Part shown: piece after piece, positions 27,777-40,354 of the stretch
How positions within the stretch are numbered: the stretch's first letter is position 1
Layout of the letters: each line of letters opens with the position of its first letter
Source of the DNA: an uncultured Pelagibacteraceae bacterium
GTDB taxonomy: Bacteria; Pseudomonadota; Alphaproteobacteria; Pelagibacterales; AG-422-B15
Length of the DNA stretch: 64,000 bases
Direction: 5' to 3'
Assembly: GCA_902610585.1 (NCBI GenBank)
Contig: CACLWE010000002.1
Coordinates: forward strand, 62,001 to 126,000
Translations under genes and position numbers: made by a program
The notes under the pieces: model-generated
The model's database searches: none
Told to the model about the DNA's origin: nothing
What the model saw: the letters and a program-made list of their open reading frames with translations, nothing else

Positions 27777-28904
27777 ATGGAATTTAAAATAAATAGTTCA
27801 GATCTTCTGAAAGCACTGTCTCATATTCATGGAATTGTCGAAGTTAGGCACACTTTGCCAATACTCTCAAACATTATATTAAAAGCAAGAGATAATGAAT
27901 TAACTCTTTCATCAACAAATTTAGATATATATTGTGCAGACAAAATCAAAGCAGAAGTCTATATAGCAGGTGAAATTTCAGTTTCAGCAGTAACATTTTT
28001 TGAAATTGTTAAACGACTTCCATCAGGCTCTGATGTTGTGATGACAATGGAAGAGGGTGAAAATGAAATTACACTAAAATGTGGAAGATCTAAATTCAAC
28101 TTATCAACCCTTAAAACTGATGATTTTCCAATTATTTCTGATAATGATTTATCAACAAAATTTGTCCTAAGCGCTGACGAATTGATTAGAATTCTAGACA
28201 AAACTAAATTCGCAGTGTCAAACGAGGAAACGAGATATTATTTAAATGGTATTTTTCTGCATAAAGCTGATAGGAATTCTATACCCTTTTTAAGGGCTGT
28301 TGCCACAGATGGTCATCGCTTGGCGCAATATGATATTCCACTTCCACAGGGTGCTGAGGAGATAACTGGTATCATTATTCCAAAAAAGACTATTTTTGAA
28401 TTAAGAAAAGTACTTGACGATGCGGATGGCGACGTGAGTATTTCGTTAAATGAAAATAAAATAAAATTTACTTTTAATGATCTTAAAATTATCTCAAAAG
28501 TTATTGACGGTACATTTCCTGACTATACAAAAGTTATACCTCAGAATAATAATAAAAATTTTAAGACAAATAATAATGAATTAAAAAATGCTATTGATCG
28601 TGTTTCAGCCGTTGCAGCTAATGAAGAATCTAAATCTAAAGCAATCAAACTATCTTTAGAGGATAATAAGCTTAATCTGAGCGTCGAAAGTCAATCAAAA
28701 GGTTCAGCAAATGAGATATTAGATATTAGCTATGATGGTGATAAAGTTGATATCGGTTTTAATTCTAAATATATAATAGATATTTGTAATGAAGTCGATG
28801 GAGAAGAAGTTGATATAAGTTTATTAGACTCGGTTTCCCCAGCAATTATTCTTGATAAGACAGATGAAAATCTATTTTTTGTTCTAATGCCTATGCGAAT
28901 TTAA
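27777..28904 (+). CDS. dnaN: DNA polymerase III beta subunit (sliding clamp)
   Basis: Ring-shaped processivity clamp, 375 residues with three clamp repeats. Signatures include EVRHTLPILSNIILKA in the first repeat and RAVATDGHRLAQYDIPLP in the middle. The C-terminal FVLMPMRI is the canonical end that lines the partner-binding pocket. It lies 24 bases after dnaA and 2 bases before recF. Confidence 0.98.
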   Translation: MEFKINSSDLLKALSHIHGIVEVRHTLPILSNIILKARDNELTLSSTNLDIYCADKIKAEVYIAGEISVSAVTFFEIVKRLPSGSDVVMTMEEGENEITLKCGRSKFNLSTLKTDDFPIISDNDLSTKFVLSADELIRILDKTKFAVSNEETRYYLNGIFLHKADRNSIPFLRAVATDGHRLAQYDIPLPQGAEEITGIIIPKKTIFELRKVLDDADGDVSISLNENKIKFTFNDLKIISKVIDGTFPDYTKVIPQNNNKNFKTNNNELKNAIDRVSAVAANEESKSKAIKLSLEDNKLNLSVESQSKGSANEILDISYDGDKVDIGFNSKYIIDICNEVDGEEVDISLLDSVSPAIILDKTDENLFFVLMPMRI

Positions 28905-28906
28905 TT

Positions 28907-30022
28907 ATGTATCCTAATACTAGGATTGACAAAATTTCACTAATTAATTTTAAAAATCATTTAAATACAAATCTAAAAGATCTCAGTTCATTTGTTGTCC
29001 TTAATGGAAATAATGGATCAGGTAAAACAAATATATTAGAGGCGATATCACTTTTTTCACCTGGTCGAGGTATAAAAAATTCACGATTTGCGGAAATGCC
29101 AAATAAGGATAGGGATCAAAAAAATTTTAAAATTAAAATAAATGTAAAGTACGATACTGGCGAAGTTGAACTTTTTCGAAGTTTTTCTTCTATGGAAAAA
29201 AATAAAAACTATATTTCAGTAGATAATGAAAGAATTACTAATTTTCAATTATTAGAATTCATAAATATATTATGGATTACACCAATTATGGAAAAAGTAT
29301 TAATTCAAAGTAACTCAGAGAAAAGAAACTTTTTTGATCGTCTTATTTTCAATATAAATAAAAGCCACTTAAAAAATTATGCAAAACTGCAAAAATTACT
29401 AAGTGAGAGATTAGCTTTATTGAAAGAAAAAAATTACGATAAAGATTGGTTAAGTATTGTCGAAAAAAACATCGCAAACCTCTCGGTTAGATTACTAATT
29501 GATAGGATAACTTTTATCGACCAGCTAAATAATAACCTTAGATCCGTTAAAGTTCCTTTCAATGCGTGCCAAGTTGATATTTATCATGAATTATCCAAAT
29601 TAGGTAATATAAGTAATTCTGAAGATTTTTCAGAAAAGTATAAAGATGTACTAAATAAAAACAGAGAAATAGATTCTGCATTAAACAAAACTACCTTAAC
29701 AGTTAATAAGGTAGAAATTAAAATATTCAATAACATTGAAAGGATTATTGAAGCTAGAAATTGCTCAACCGGGGAACAAAAATCTATATTACTTTCAATA
29801 TTTTTATCTGTTGCAAATATGGTAAAAGACCAAAACAACAGCCGTTCTCCTATTATTTTAATTGATGAGGCAATGGCACATCTGGATACTGAGCATAAAG
29901 AATTTCTATTTAGTGAACTAGAGGGTTTAAAGTCACAAGTATGGTTCTCTGGTGTTTCAAAAGATCTATTTGAGAATATTAATAACCAAACTGTTTTCTT
30001 TGACATGAAAAATGTTGTATAA
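28907..30022 (+). CDS. recF: DNA replication and repair protein RecF
   Basis: SMC-like ATPase that helps load RecA at gapped DNA through RecO/RecR. It has 371 residues. Walker A is LNGNNGSGKTNILEAIS, the ABC-type signature region is CSTGEQKSILLSIFLS, and Walker B is IILIDEAMAHLD. It starts 2 bases after dnaN, so it is co-translated with it. It is followed 22 bases later by gyrB. Confidence 0.96.
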   Translation: MYPNTRIDKISLINFKNHLNTNLKDLSSFVVLNGNNGSGKTNILEAISLFSPGRGIKNSRFAEMPNKDRDQKNFKIKINVKYDTGEVELFRSFSSMEKNKNYISVDNERITNFQLLEFINILWITPIMEKVLIQSNSEKRNFFDRLIFNINKSHLKNYAKLQKLLSERLALLKEKNYDKDWLSIVEKNIANLSVRLLIDRITFIDQLNNNLRSVKVPFNACQVDIYHELSKLGNISNSEDFSEKYKDVLNKNREIDSALNKTTLTVNKVEIKIFNNIERIIEARNCSTGEQKSILLSIFLSVANMVKDQNNSRSPIILIDEAMAHLDTEHKEFLFSELEGLKSQVWFSGVSKDLFENINNQTVFFDMKNVV

Positions 30023-30044
30023 TGCAATAAAATAAAACATTTAA

Positions 30045-33160
<3,116 letters not shown>

Positions 33161-33202
33161 ATTTTTAATGATTGAAAGTATATAGAATATTATTAGATTA
33201 AC

Positions 33203-34525
33203 ATGTCTATTGATAGGAAACAAATTTTGACTGACTTGCTTAAACAATCATTTGATGAAGAAATTAACTTAAAATTAAGAACTTTAAACCTAATACATTG
33301 GACAGCAATATTTGGTCAGTTCTTTTCTGTTATAATTGCATATTTTTATTTCGAAATAAACTTTAGTATATATTTCTGTATATTTTTAATACTTCTTAGC
33401 GTTGTATTAAATATTCTTGTTAGTATTTTTTATCCTTTAACAAAAATACTTAATTATAACGAAACTTTTTTAATTCTTGTATTCGATTTACTCCAATTAG
33501 TGGGTCTCCTTGTTCTAACTGGAGGTCTGACCAATCCATTTTCTGTATTAATACTTGCGCCTCTTGTGATCGCGGCAACGTATCTTGATTTAAAACGAAT
33601 AATTATTATTACCTTAATAGCTATTATTTCATTAAATTTTCTTGCGTTTTTTTATTACCCGTTAGAGAGCGATGCATTGGGTATTAGTCAAAATGAATTT
33701 TCTAGATTTGAAATATTTTTAATATGGTCGGCATTAATAATTGCAGCAATATTTCTCACTTTTTATTGTTTTAGGGTAGCAGATGATTCCAGAAAAACTC
33801 GCAAGGCACTAAAAGAAACGCAACTTTCTCTTTCAAATGAGGAAAAAATTTCTGCATTGATGGGATTAACTGCTGCAGCAGTACACGAACTAGGTACTCC
33901 ATTATCAACTATTTCAGTTATTACAAAAGAACTTGTAAACAATAATGATGATGAACAAGTAAAAGAGGATTTAAATTTGATACAATCTCAGCTTAAAAGA
34001 TGTAGTAATATATTAGAGAGATTAAGATCAAATAGTTTAGATGATAAAAATAATGAGTTTATAAATCAGTTAGATTTTATTCGTTTGATTAATGAAATAA
34101 CATCTTCTTATGATAATAATAATATTAACATTATAATTTCTAATGATCCTTATTTTGAGAATATAAATGTTACAATTCCTAGGTCAGCTGAAATCGTTCA
34201 CTCAATAACTAACGTGGTCGATAATGCATTTAAATTTGCGAGCTCACAAATAAACATCAATTTAATTAGTGAAGAAGATAATATTATTATTGAAGTGGCA
34301 GATGATGGTCCTGGATTTGCGCCAGAAATCTTCCCTTTTCTTGGAGAGCCATATATCAAAAATAATAATAAAGCAAAAAAACAAGGTCTTGGCCTAGGCT
34401 TATTTATTTCAAAAAACCTACTTGCAAAGTCTCAAGGTGAGATTAAATTTTCACATAGGGAAAGTGGTGGAGGATTGGTAAAAATATTTTTATCAAAAAA
34501 TTACCTCAATTTATCTAATGAGTAG
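33203..34525 (+). CDS. regB: Redox-sensing histidine kinase RegB/PrrB
   Basis: Membrane sensor kinase of the alphaproteobacterial Reg/Prr system, which senses quinone redox state and controls respiration and carbon/nitrogen genes. It has 440 residues. Six hydrophobic helices occupy about residues 30-200; the quinone-sensing loop GGLTNPF is at about 107-113. The H-box LTAAAVHELGTPLSTISV carries His228. A cysteine at about 267 (LKRCSNILERL) matches the known redox-active RegB cysteine. The ATPase domain ends the protein (VVDNAFKFA and GLGLGLFISK). It overlaps regA by 8 bases. No senC gene is adjacent. Confidence 0.93.
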   Translation: MSIDRKQILTDLLKQSFDEEINLKLRTLNLIHWTAIFGQFFSVIIAYFYFEINFSIYFCIFLILLSVVLNILVSIFYPLTKILNYNETFLILVFDLLQLVGLLVLTGGLTNPFSVLILAPLVIAATYLDLKRIIIITLIAIISLNFLAFFYYPLESDALGISQNEFSRFEIFLIWSALIIAAIFLTFYCFRVADDSRKTRKALKETQLSLSNEEKISALMGLTAAAVHELGTPLSTISVITKELVNNNDDEQVKEDLNLIQSQLKRCSNILERLRSNSLDDKNNEFINQLDFIRLINEITSSYDNNNINIIISNDPYFENINVTIPRSAEIVHSITNVVDNAFKFASSQININLISEEDNIIIEVADDGPGFAPEIFPFLGEPYIKNNNKAKKQGLGLGLFISKNLLAKSQGEIKFSHRESGGGLVKIFLSKNYLNLSNE

Positions 34526-35072
34526 TGTTAAAGAAGTTTATAAGAATAATGAAAAGTCATTAATGATTATTGATGATGACGATGTATTCAGAAATAGGTT
34601 AATTACTGCAATGAAACGTAAGGGCTACGATGCGTTTGGGGCTTCATCTGTTTCAGAAGCTATATCATTGGTTAACACAAATGCTCCGAAATATGCTGTA
34701 ATTGATTTACGTCTAAATGATGGTAATGGCTTGGAGGTTGTTTCAATTTTATCCAATAAAAGACCAGATAGTAAAATAGTAATGCTCACAGGATATGGCA
34801 ATATACCCACTGCAGTGGCTGCTGTAAAAGAAGGAGCTTGTGATTATCTCGCTAAACCGGCGGATGCTGATGACATTGAGGCCGCACTAAAGGCCCCTTA
34901 TTCATCTACACCTGAACCTCCACAAAATCCAATGTCTGCGGACAGGGTTAAGTGGGAGCATATACTTAGAGTATATGAGCTTTGTAATCGAAATGTTTCT
35001 GAGACTGCTAGAAGGTTAAAGATGCACAGACGGACTTTACAAAGAATATTGCAGAAAAAATCTCCGAAATAA
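34518..35072 (+). CDS. regA: Response regulator RegA/PrrA
   Basis: Partner of RegB, 184 residues. A receiver domain with Asp63 as phosphoacceptor (YAVIDLRLNDGNG) and an acidic pocket at LMIIDDDD is joined by a proline-rich linker (STPEPPQNP) to a Fis-type helix-turn-helix (NVSETARRLKMHRRTLQRIL). This is the exact RegA layout. The 8-base overlap with regB couples their translation. It converges on the diiron protein gene, with a 4-base gap. Confidence 0.95.
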   Translation: MSSVKEVYKNNEKSLMIIDDDDVFRNRLITAMKRKGYDAFGASSVSEAISLVNTNAPKYAVIDLRLNDGNGLEVVSILSNKRPDSKIVMLTGYGNIPTAVAAVKEGACDYLAKPADADDIEAALKAPYSSTPEPPQNPMSADRVKWEHILRVYELCNRNVSETARRLKMHRRTLQRILQKKSPK

Positions 35073-35076
35073 ATAG

Positions 35077-36276
35077 TTAAGCAGTTTTCTTTAATTGATT
35101 GATTTCACTTAAGGCGCTTACACCTTGATCAGCAATTTCCTGACCAGCAACAGTATCACTTTCGCTATTTAATTCATCCATGTTGACAAATTCTGCATAA
35201 GTTGCTCTAGTTCTATCAGTAATTATGTGTGCCTTTAAAAGAGTTTTTACTAGAACTCTAAAGATATTGTTTTGATTTTTCATTTCGTCCTTAATTACTT
35301 CGCCCTGATCAATATACTTATGGAATTCTCGATCAACCCATTTGTGATCTAGGCCAACACAGGAATATACATGTTTCTTCTCAAATGGATTAACTAGGTT
35401 AAATAGAAGTTCAACAAATATCTTTTCAGCCCAATCTTCGACTTTTATATGCTCTTTATTAGTCAATTTTGGAACTGTTCTATCTGCCCATATTTTGCCA
35501 AATTTATGATGGAATGCTTCATCGCTCATCGTATACTTTAATAAAGTTTTTAATACTGGGTCATTAGTATTTTCATATGCCATTGCAAATGCTCCCATAG
35601 CAAGTCCCTCGATCATCATTTGCATTCCAATGATCTTTTTATAAACTAAATCAGACGAAACAATCTCATTGGCCACTCTACCTAAAGTTGGTCCAACTTT
35701 GTAAGGTGACCCCCATCTTGCTTGTATATATTTAGTGAAACCAGCAACATGTCTAGCTTCTTCTCGTGTTTGATTAGCTGCATACTCTTGAGCGCCTGGA
35801 TCTCTTAAAACGTGACATAAACTTGCGCTCAATGAAAGAGCGGCTTGTTCACCATGAAGAATTTGGGATAATACAAATCTAAAACTTTCATTATTTAGTT
35901 TGATTAGTTGATGCTTTGACAACTTCTCTCTAATACTTGGGATTTGTAATTCAATTCCAAAAGGTCCATCAGGGTCAACAATATTTTCATTTTCGATGTC
36001 AAATGGAATCTCAAAATCAATATATTTTTTATCATTGGGATCCCAGAAATGTTTATGCGTAGCGCTAATTATTTTATCAAAAGCATCTGACCGATCACTG
36101 TAGCGGTCTTCATCCATCATTGGAATAAAGTGTTTAGGATTAGCCGCATTATACGCAGGGTCTTTTGTAAGAGAGTTTTTACCTGATTTGGAAGTTTGCC
36201 ATTTTTCTTGTACCTTATAAACTTGGTCTTTAGCTACAATTTTTGCAATTTGTATTTTTTGTGAAAATTCAACCAT
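35077..36276 (-). CDS. Diiron ferritin-like protein (RNR-R2/AurF-like oxygenase fold), substrate unknown
   Basis: Helical protein of 399 residues with a two-metal ligand pattern: E143 (HGEQAALSL), E173-x2-H176 (REEARHVAGF), E223 (MIEGLAMGAF) and E253-x2-H256 (SDEAFHHKFG). This is the arrangement of diiron-carboxylate oxygenases and R2-like proteins. I do not recognise a named family with certainty; an N-oxygenase, desaturase or hydroxylase are all possible. It is divergent from a large RND exporter, and a perfect 20-bp palindrome lies 42 bases upstream of its start. The likely reading is a drug- or lipid-responsive enzyme/exporter pair; that is inference. Confidence 0.7.
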   Translation of the reverse strand: MVEFSQKIQIAKIVAKDQVYKVQEKWQTSKSGKNSLTKDPAYNAANPKHFIPMMDEDRYSDRSDAFDKIISATHKHFWDPNDKKYIDFEIPFDIENENIVDPDGPFGIELQIPSIREKLSKHQLIKLNNESFRFVLSQILHGEQAALSLSASLCHVLRDPGAQEYAANQTREEARHVAGFTKYIQARWGSPYKVGPTLGRVANEIVSSDLVYKKIIGMQMMIEGLAMGAFAMAYENTNDPVLKTLLKYTMSDEAFHHKFGKIWADRTVPKLTNKEHIKVEDWAEKIFVELLFNLVNPFEKKHVYSCVGLDHKWVDREFHKYIDQGEVIKDEMKNQNNIFRVLVKTLLKAHIITDRTRATYAEFVNMDELNSESDTVAGQEIADQGVSALSEINQLKKTA

Positions 36277-36317
36277 ATGTGGCGATTATATACACTTTAA
36301 TTAATTATTAAATATAT

Positions 36318-36337
36318 AAATGAACAGCTGTTCATTT
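36318..36337. promoter_or_regulatory. Perfect 20-bp palindrome, TetR-like operator
   Basis: AAATGAACAGCTGTTCATTT is perfectly self-complementary over 20 bases. It lies 42-61 bases upstream of the diiron gene start and about 180 bases upstream of the RND exporter start. Its length, full symmetry and TGAAC/GTTCA arms are typical of TetR-family operators. No TetR gene lies within the window near it, so the regulator must be elsewhere. Confidence 0.65.
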
Positions 36338-36436
36338 TATTTATTAAAAAATAAAATAAAAACAATAATTTAAGTAATTAAATATTTTATGTCATTATTC
36401 TGACTTCACATAATGCTTGAAATTGTGTCAAACGTT

Positions 36437-36442
36437 TATAAT
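36437..36442 (+). promoter_or_regulatory. Candidate -10 box of the RND exporter gene
   Basis: A consensus TATAAT lies 73 bases before the exporter ATG. Possible -35 hexamers upstream (CTTGA near 36416, TTGAAA at 36417) have short spacing of 14-16 bases, so the promoter is tentative. An ACAAAAT / ATTTTGT inverted repeat at 36453-36480 follows in the leader. Confidence 0.4.
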
Positions 36443-36514
36443 TTATTAATGTACAAAATCATTAATTTCTCATATTTTGTGCGACTATCATTAAAAGAAA
36501 TCATTAATTAAAGA

Positions 36515-39196
36515 ATGTTGCAAAAAATAGAAAATTGGTTCTTTAAATATCGCCTACTGGTTCTTTTAAGTTTTGTTCTTCTCACTTTGGTAATGGGATA
36601 TTTTGCAGTTCAAATAAGAATGGATGCAGGTTTCTATAAACAACTTCCAAGTAATCACTCATTTGTGAAAACTTACTATGAGTATCAAGATGATCTTAGT
36701 GGAACCAATAGCATTACTGTTTCATTAAGAACAACAGATGGTGACATATTCAATCAGGAATATTTCGAAAAATTATTTGAGCTAAATCAGACAATAAGGT
36801 ATTTGCCGGGTGTAAATCAAGGCTCAATGCAATCATTATGGACACCTAATGTGAAAGTAATGCGTGTAACTGAAGAAGGCTTTGAAAGTACTGAGGTAAT
36901 TCCAGGAAATTTAACTCCTGAAAAATTGAATGAAACAGAAATAAATAAGATCAAAGAAAGAATTCTAACTGGTGGTCATGTAGGTAGCATCGTTTCAAAT
37001 GATTTTACATCTTCTTTAATAAAAGTTGAGTTAACAGAGTTTAATCGTAAAACAGGTGAGAGATTAGATTATCTTCAATTGGGACAAGACATTGAGATTA
37101 TAAGAGACGAATTTGAAAAAGGTAATTATAGGGTTGAAATAATTGGCTTTGCAAAAATGATTTCAGATATAGCTAGTGAAGCTTACAATGTTGTAATATT
37201 CTTCGGACTTGCATTCTTACTCACAGTTCTAGCTGTTTACTGGTATTCTAGATCATGGACACTTACATTCCTCCCACTCATTTGCTCATTAACATCGTTG
37301 ATATGGCAGTTTGGAATGTTAAAGATCCTAGGGTTTGGGCTAGACCCTCTTGCAATTCTCGTGCCTTTCTTAGTATTTGCAATAGGAGTATCTCATGGAA
37401 TACAACAAGTTAATCAAATTACAAAAGAAGTAATAGAGGGCCAAACAGCAGAATATGCAGCTAGGGCGTCGTTTTCAAGATTATTAGTGCCTGGAACAAT
37501 GGCTTTGGTTACAGATTTAGTTGGTTTTGGAACTTTAATTTTACTTCCTATAGGAATGATACAAGAATTAGGAATAACTGCTTCGATAGGCGTTGCATTC
37601 AAAATAATTACAAACCTTGTCATGCTTCCATTGGCTGCTTCTTATGCAAGATATAATAAAAGTTTCGCAATTAGAGCCCAAACAGCAATAACTTATAGAC
37701 AAAATTTAATGGGCTTTTTTGGGTTGCTTGCTAGACCTAAGCCTGCTGTTATTACCTTGACTGTCAGCACATTGCTGTTTGCAGGAGCAACCTATCTAGC
37801 TAGTGAAAGACATGTCGGTGACTTACACGCTGGTGCACCGGAATTGAGACCTGAAGCCAGATATAATAAAGATATTAACGAAATAACTAAAAGGTACGCC
37901 GTGACCACTGACGTTCTCGTCGTTATTGCTGAAACTGGTGCAACAGGAGGAATAAATCCCTGTCGATCAGATTATATAATGGAAGCGCAGAACAACTTAC
38001 ATTGGTATTTAGAAAATATTCCAGGTGTTACAAAAGTAATTTCTTTATCAAGTGTAGCTAAAAGAGCTTTGAGTGGATACGCGGAAGGTAATTTAAAATG
38101 GACTTATCTTCCAAGGAATGAAAGAGCACTTGCATTCGCTACAAGTGTGGTCGACCCTTCAACGGGCCTCATAAATGAATCCTGTTCTATAATGCCTATA
38201 TACGTCTTTACAGAAGACCATAAGGCCACAACAATTAGTCAATTAGTAGAAATACTTGAAGAATATAACAAAAAATTTAGAGATTCAGATGAGACTTTAA
38301 CGTTCAGAGTTTTAATTGAAAAGCCAGCAGAAGGCACTTCTATAATTCCTGATGCGAGTTTTGTTGGAAGCAATGAACTACCTATTGAAGATTTGGGTGT
38401 TGAAAATCCTATAATTTTCACAGATGAAGAATTTACTGATTTTAGTTACGAAAAGGGTTTCAATTCAAGAAATTTATGGACCACAAATTTGGTTGCATAC
38501 TATCGTGACATTGATTCATATGATGCAAAAACTGATTTTAGGGTCAATGATATAAAACAATCTGAAACAGTATTTAAAGAATTTTTTCAAGAAAACCCAG
38601 AATACTCTCACATTCTCTTTGACACAGATGAAATCAAATACCGTTTGGCAAGTGGAACAGTAGGAATTCAACATGCAACAAATCAAGTTATTGAAGAAGG
38701 GGAGTTACCTATGATGATTGCCGTATACATTGTAATTATAATTCTTGTATTTGCTACTTACTTAGACTGGAGGGCAACTATTTGCTGCACCGTTCCTTTA
38801 ACCTTTGCAACAATGCTAGGGTATGCCTTCATGGACTTAGCTCAAATTGGCCTTAAGGTCTCAACTTTACCAGTTATGGTTTTGGCTGTTGGTGTTGGTG
38901 TAGACTATGCTTTTTATATATACAATAGATTAAATATGAGAATGAAAGAAGGTCTTGATATTACAGAGGCATTTGAACATACTTTTGCAAATACAGGTGC
39001 TGCAGTAGTATTTACAGCTATTACTCTAGCAATTGGTGTTTCAACATGGTCATTCTCTGCGCTAAAATTCCAGGCTGATATGGGATCATTACTTACTTTT
39101 ATGTTTATAATAAACATGGTTTGTGCAATGACGACATTACCCGCTCTAGCTGTTGTACTTGATAAATTGTTCCCAAGAAAAAAAATTAATTCTTAG
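36515..39196 (+). CDS. RND-superfamily (MMPL/HAE3-type) exporter
   Basis: Inner-membrane protein of 893 residues with the duplicated RND layout: one N-terminal helix, a large periplasmic loop, a block of about five helices near residues 230-400, a second periplasmic loop at about 430-725, and a final block of helices near 735-880. No membrane-fusion protein or outer-membrane channel gene is adjacent, which favours the HAE3/MMPL type that moves hydrophobic molecules such as lipids or hopanoids. Probable substrate specificity cannot be read. It is divergent from the diiron protein across the palindrome at 36318. Its 3' end overlaps the convergent ABC ATPase gene by 11 bases. Confidence 0.85.
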   Translation: MLQKIENWFFKYRLLVLLSFVLLTLVMGYFAVQIRMDAGFYKQLPSNHSFVKTYYEYQDDLSGTNSITVSLRTTDGDIFNQEYFEKLFELNQTIRYLPGVNQGSMQSLWTPNVKVMRVTEEGFESTEVIPGNLTPEKLNETEINKIKERILTGGHVGSIVSNDFTSSLIKVELTEFNRKTGERLDYLQLGQDIEIIRDEFEKGNYRVEIIGFAKMISDIASEAYNVVIFFGLAFLLTVLAVYWYSRSWTLTFLPLICSLTSLIWQFGMLKILGFGLDPLAILVPFLVFAIGVSHGIQQVNQITKEVIEGQTAEYAARASFSRLLVPGTMALVTDLVGFGTLILLPIGMIQELGITASIGVAFKIITNLVMLPLAASYARYNKSFAIRAQTAITYRQNLMGFFGLLARPKPAVITLTVSTLLFAGATYLASERHVGDLHAGAPELRPEARYNKDINEITKRYAVTTDVLVVIAETGATGGINPCRSDYIMEAQNNLHWYLENIPGVTKVISLSSVAKRALSGYAEGNLKWTYLPRNERALAFATSVVDPSTGLINESCSIMPIYVFTEDHKATTISQLVEILEEYNKKFRDSDETLTFRVLIEKPAEGTSIIPDASFVGSNELPIEDLGVENPIIFTDEEFTDFSYEKGFNSRNLWTTNLVAYYRDIDSYDAKTDFRVNDIKQSETVFKEFFQENPEYSHILFDTDEIKYRLASGTVGIQHATNQVIEEGELPMMIAVYIVIIILVFATYLDWRATICCTVPLTFATMLGYAFMDLAQIGLKVSTLPVMVLAVGVGVDYAFYIYNRLNMRMKEGLDITEAFEHTFANTGAAVVFTAITLAIGVSTWSFSALKFQADMGSLLTFMFIINMVCAMTTLPALAVVLDKLFPRKKINS

Positions 39197-40115
39197 TTAA
39201 TTTGAGAAATACATCTTCAAGCTTTGTCTCATTTATAGTTAAATCTTTAATTTGAATATTAGATAATCGTAATGCATCTAAAATTTTGTTGATTCTAATT
39301 TCGCTAGGCTTGTAATTAATTATAAGAGTGCCATTGTTTAGTTCACATTCTAAATTTAATCCCATTATTGGCTCTAGATTAGGATTTTCATCATCTAATG
39401 AAATAATTATTTGTTTTCTGTCAATAATTGATTTTATATTTGATGTCGTATTCTTCGTTATTAAATTACCATCATCTATTATTGCAATTTCATTACATAA
39501 CTCTTCTGCTTCATGTAAATAATGGGTTGTAATGATAATTGTTTTACCTTCACCTTTTAATTTATTTATATTAGCCCATAAATTTGCTCTAAGCTCAACG
39601 TCTACACCTGCAGTTGGTTCATCAAGAATTAATATTTCAGGATTATGAACCATTGCTTTAGCTATCAGTAATCTTCTTCTCATTCCTCCTGATAATGTTC
39701 TAGCGTATGCGTGTGATTTATCTTCTAGTGCAAGAAGCTTTAATATGTCATCAGTCCTTCTTTTATTTTTTGGAACCCCAAATAAACCAGCCTGAATTTC
39801 TAATAACTCATATGGAGTAAAGAAAGGATCGATATTTAACTCTTGAGGAACGATACCCATTAATTTTTTCACATCTTTTAACTTTTCATCATGGCTCAAG
39901 CCAAATATGTCTATGTGTCCAGATGTTTTTCTTACAAGATCAGCTAAAATATTAATAAAAGTTGATTTACCTGCACCATTAGGTCCTAGCAATCCAAATA
40001 TCGAGCCTTTCTTTACTTGAAGGGAGATATTATTCAGAGCTACTTTTTCATTTTTAGATCCTACGCCGTAAATTTTATTTAAATCTCTCACTGATATTGC
40101 GACATCGCTTGACAT
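39186..40115 (-). CDS. ABC transporter ATP-binding protein (ABC-2/NodI-like), no adjacent permease
   Basis: Cytoplasmic ATPase of 309 residues. Walker A is GLLGPNGAGKSTFINIL, the ABC signature is LSGGMRRRLLIAKAM, Walker B is ILILDEPTAGVD, and the H-loop is in ITTHYLHEAEELC. The C-terminal 80 residues form the DUF4162-like extension of CcmA/NodI-type exporters. Such ATPases normally pair with an ABC-2 membrane protein, but none flanks it: upstream is a zinc-finger gene on the other strand, and downstream the RND exporter. The permease must be elsewhere. The substrate is unknown. Confidence 0.88.
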   Translation of the reverse strand: MSSDVAISVRDLNKIYGVGSKNEKVALNNISLQVKKGSIFGLLGPNGAGKSTFINILADLVRKTSGHIDIFGLSHDEKLKDVKKLMGIVPQELNIDPFFTPYELLEIQAGLFGVPKNKRRTDDILKLLALEDKSHAYARTLSGGMRRRLLIAKAMVHNPEILILDEPTAGVDVELRANLWANINKLKGEGKTIIITTHYLHEAEELCNEIAIIDDGNLITKNTTSNIKSIIDRKQIIISLDDENPNLEPIMGLNLECELNNGTLIINYKPSEIRINKILDALRLSNIQIKDLTINETKLEDVFLKLTKN

Positions 40116-40177
40116 AAAAAAATAATAAATATTAGAATTAATAGTTTTTCAAAGTAATTTCTTGTATCATTTTGATT

Positions 40178-40354
40178 ATGAATTCTCCAGAAATAAAAAG
40201 CGCACAAAATAAAGATATTGAATATGTTAATTCAAAAAAATTAAGCTGCGCTGGAGTTGAAGGTCCATTAGGTCACCCAAAAGTATACCTTGATATGGGA
40301 GATGATAACCTGATCGTTTGTCCGTATTGTAGTAAACTATTTATACTTAAATAA
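40178..40354 (+). CDS. Zinc-finger CHCC-type protein (NDUFS6-like)
   Basis: Small protein of 58 residues with Cys-x8-His-x14-Cys-x2-Cys spacing (CAGVEGPLGHP ... CPYCSKLF), which matches the zf-CHCC domain of mitochondrial complex I subunit NDUFS6 and its alphaproteobacterial homologues. I start it at the ATG giving MNSPEIKS; a TTG 6 bases upstream is also in frame. The stop codon touches the polA start, so the two are read together. A role in complex I assembly is known for the mitochondrial protein and inferred here. Confidence 0.82.
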   Translation: MNSPEIKSAQNKDIEYVNSKKLSCAGVEGPLGHPKVYLDMGDDNLIVCPYCSKLFILK

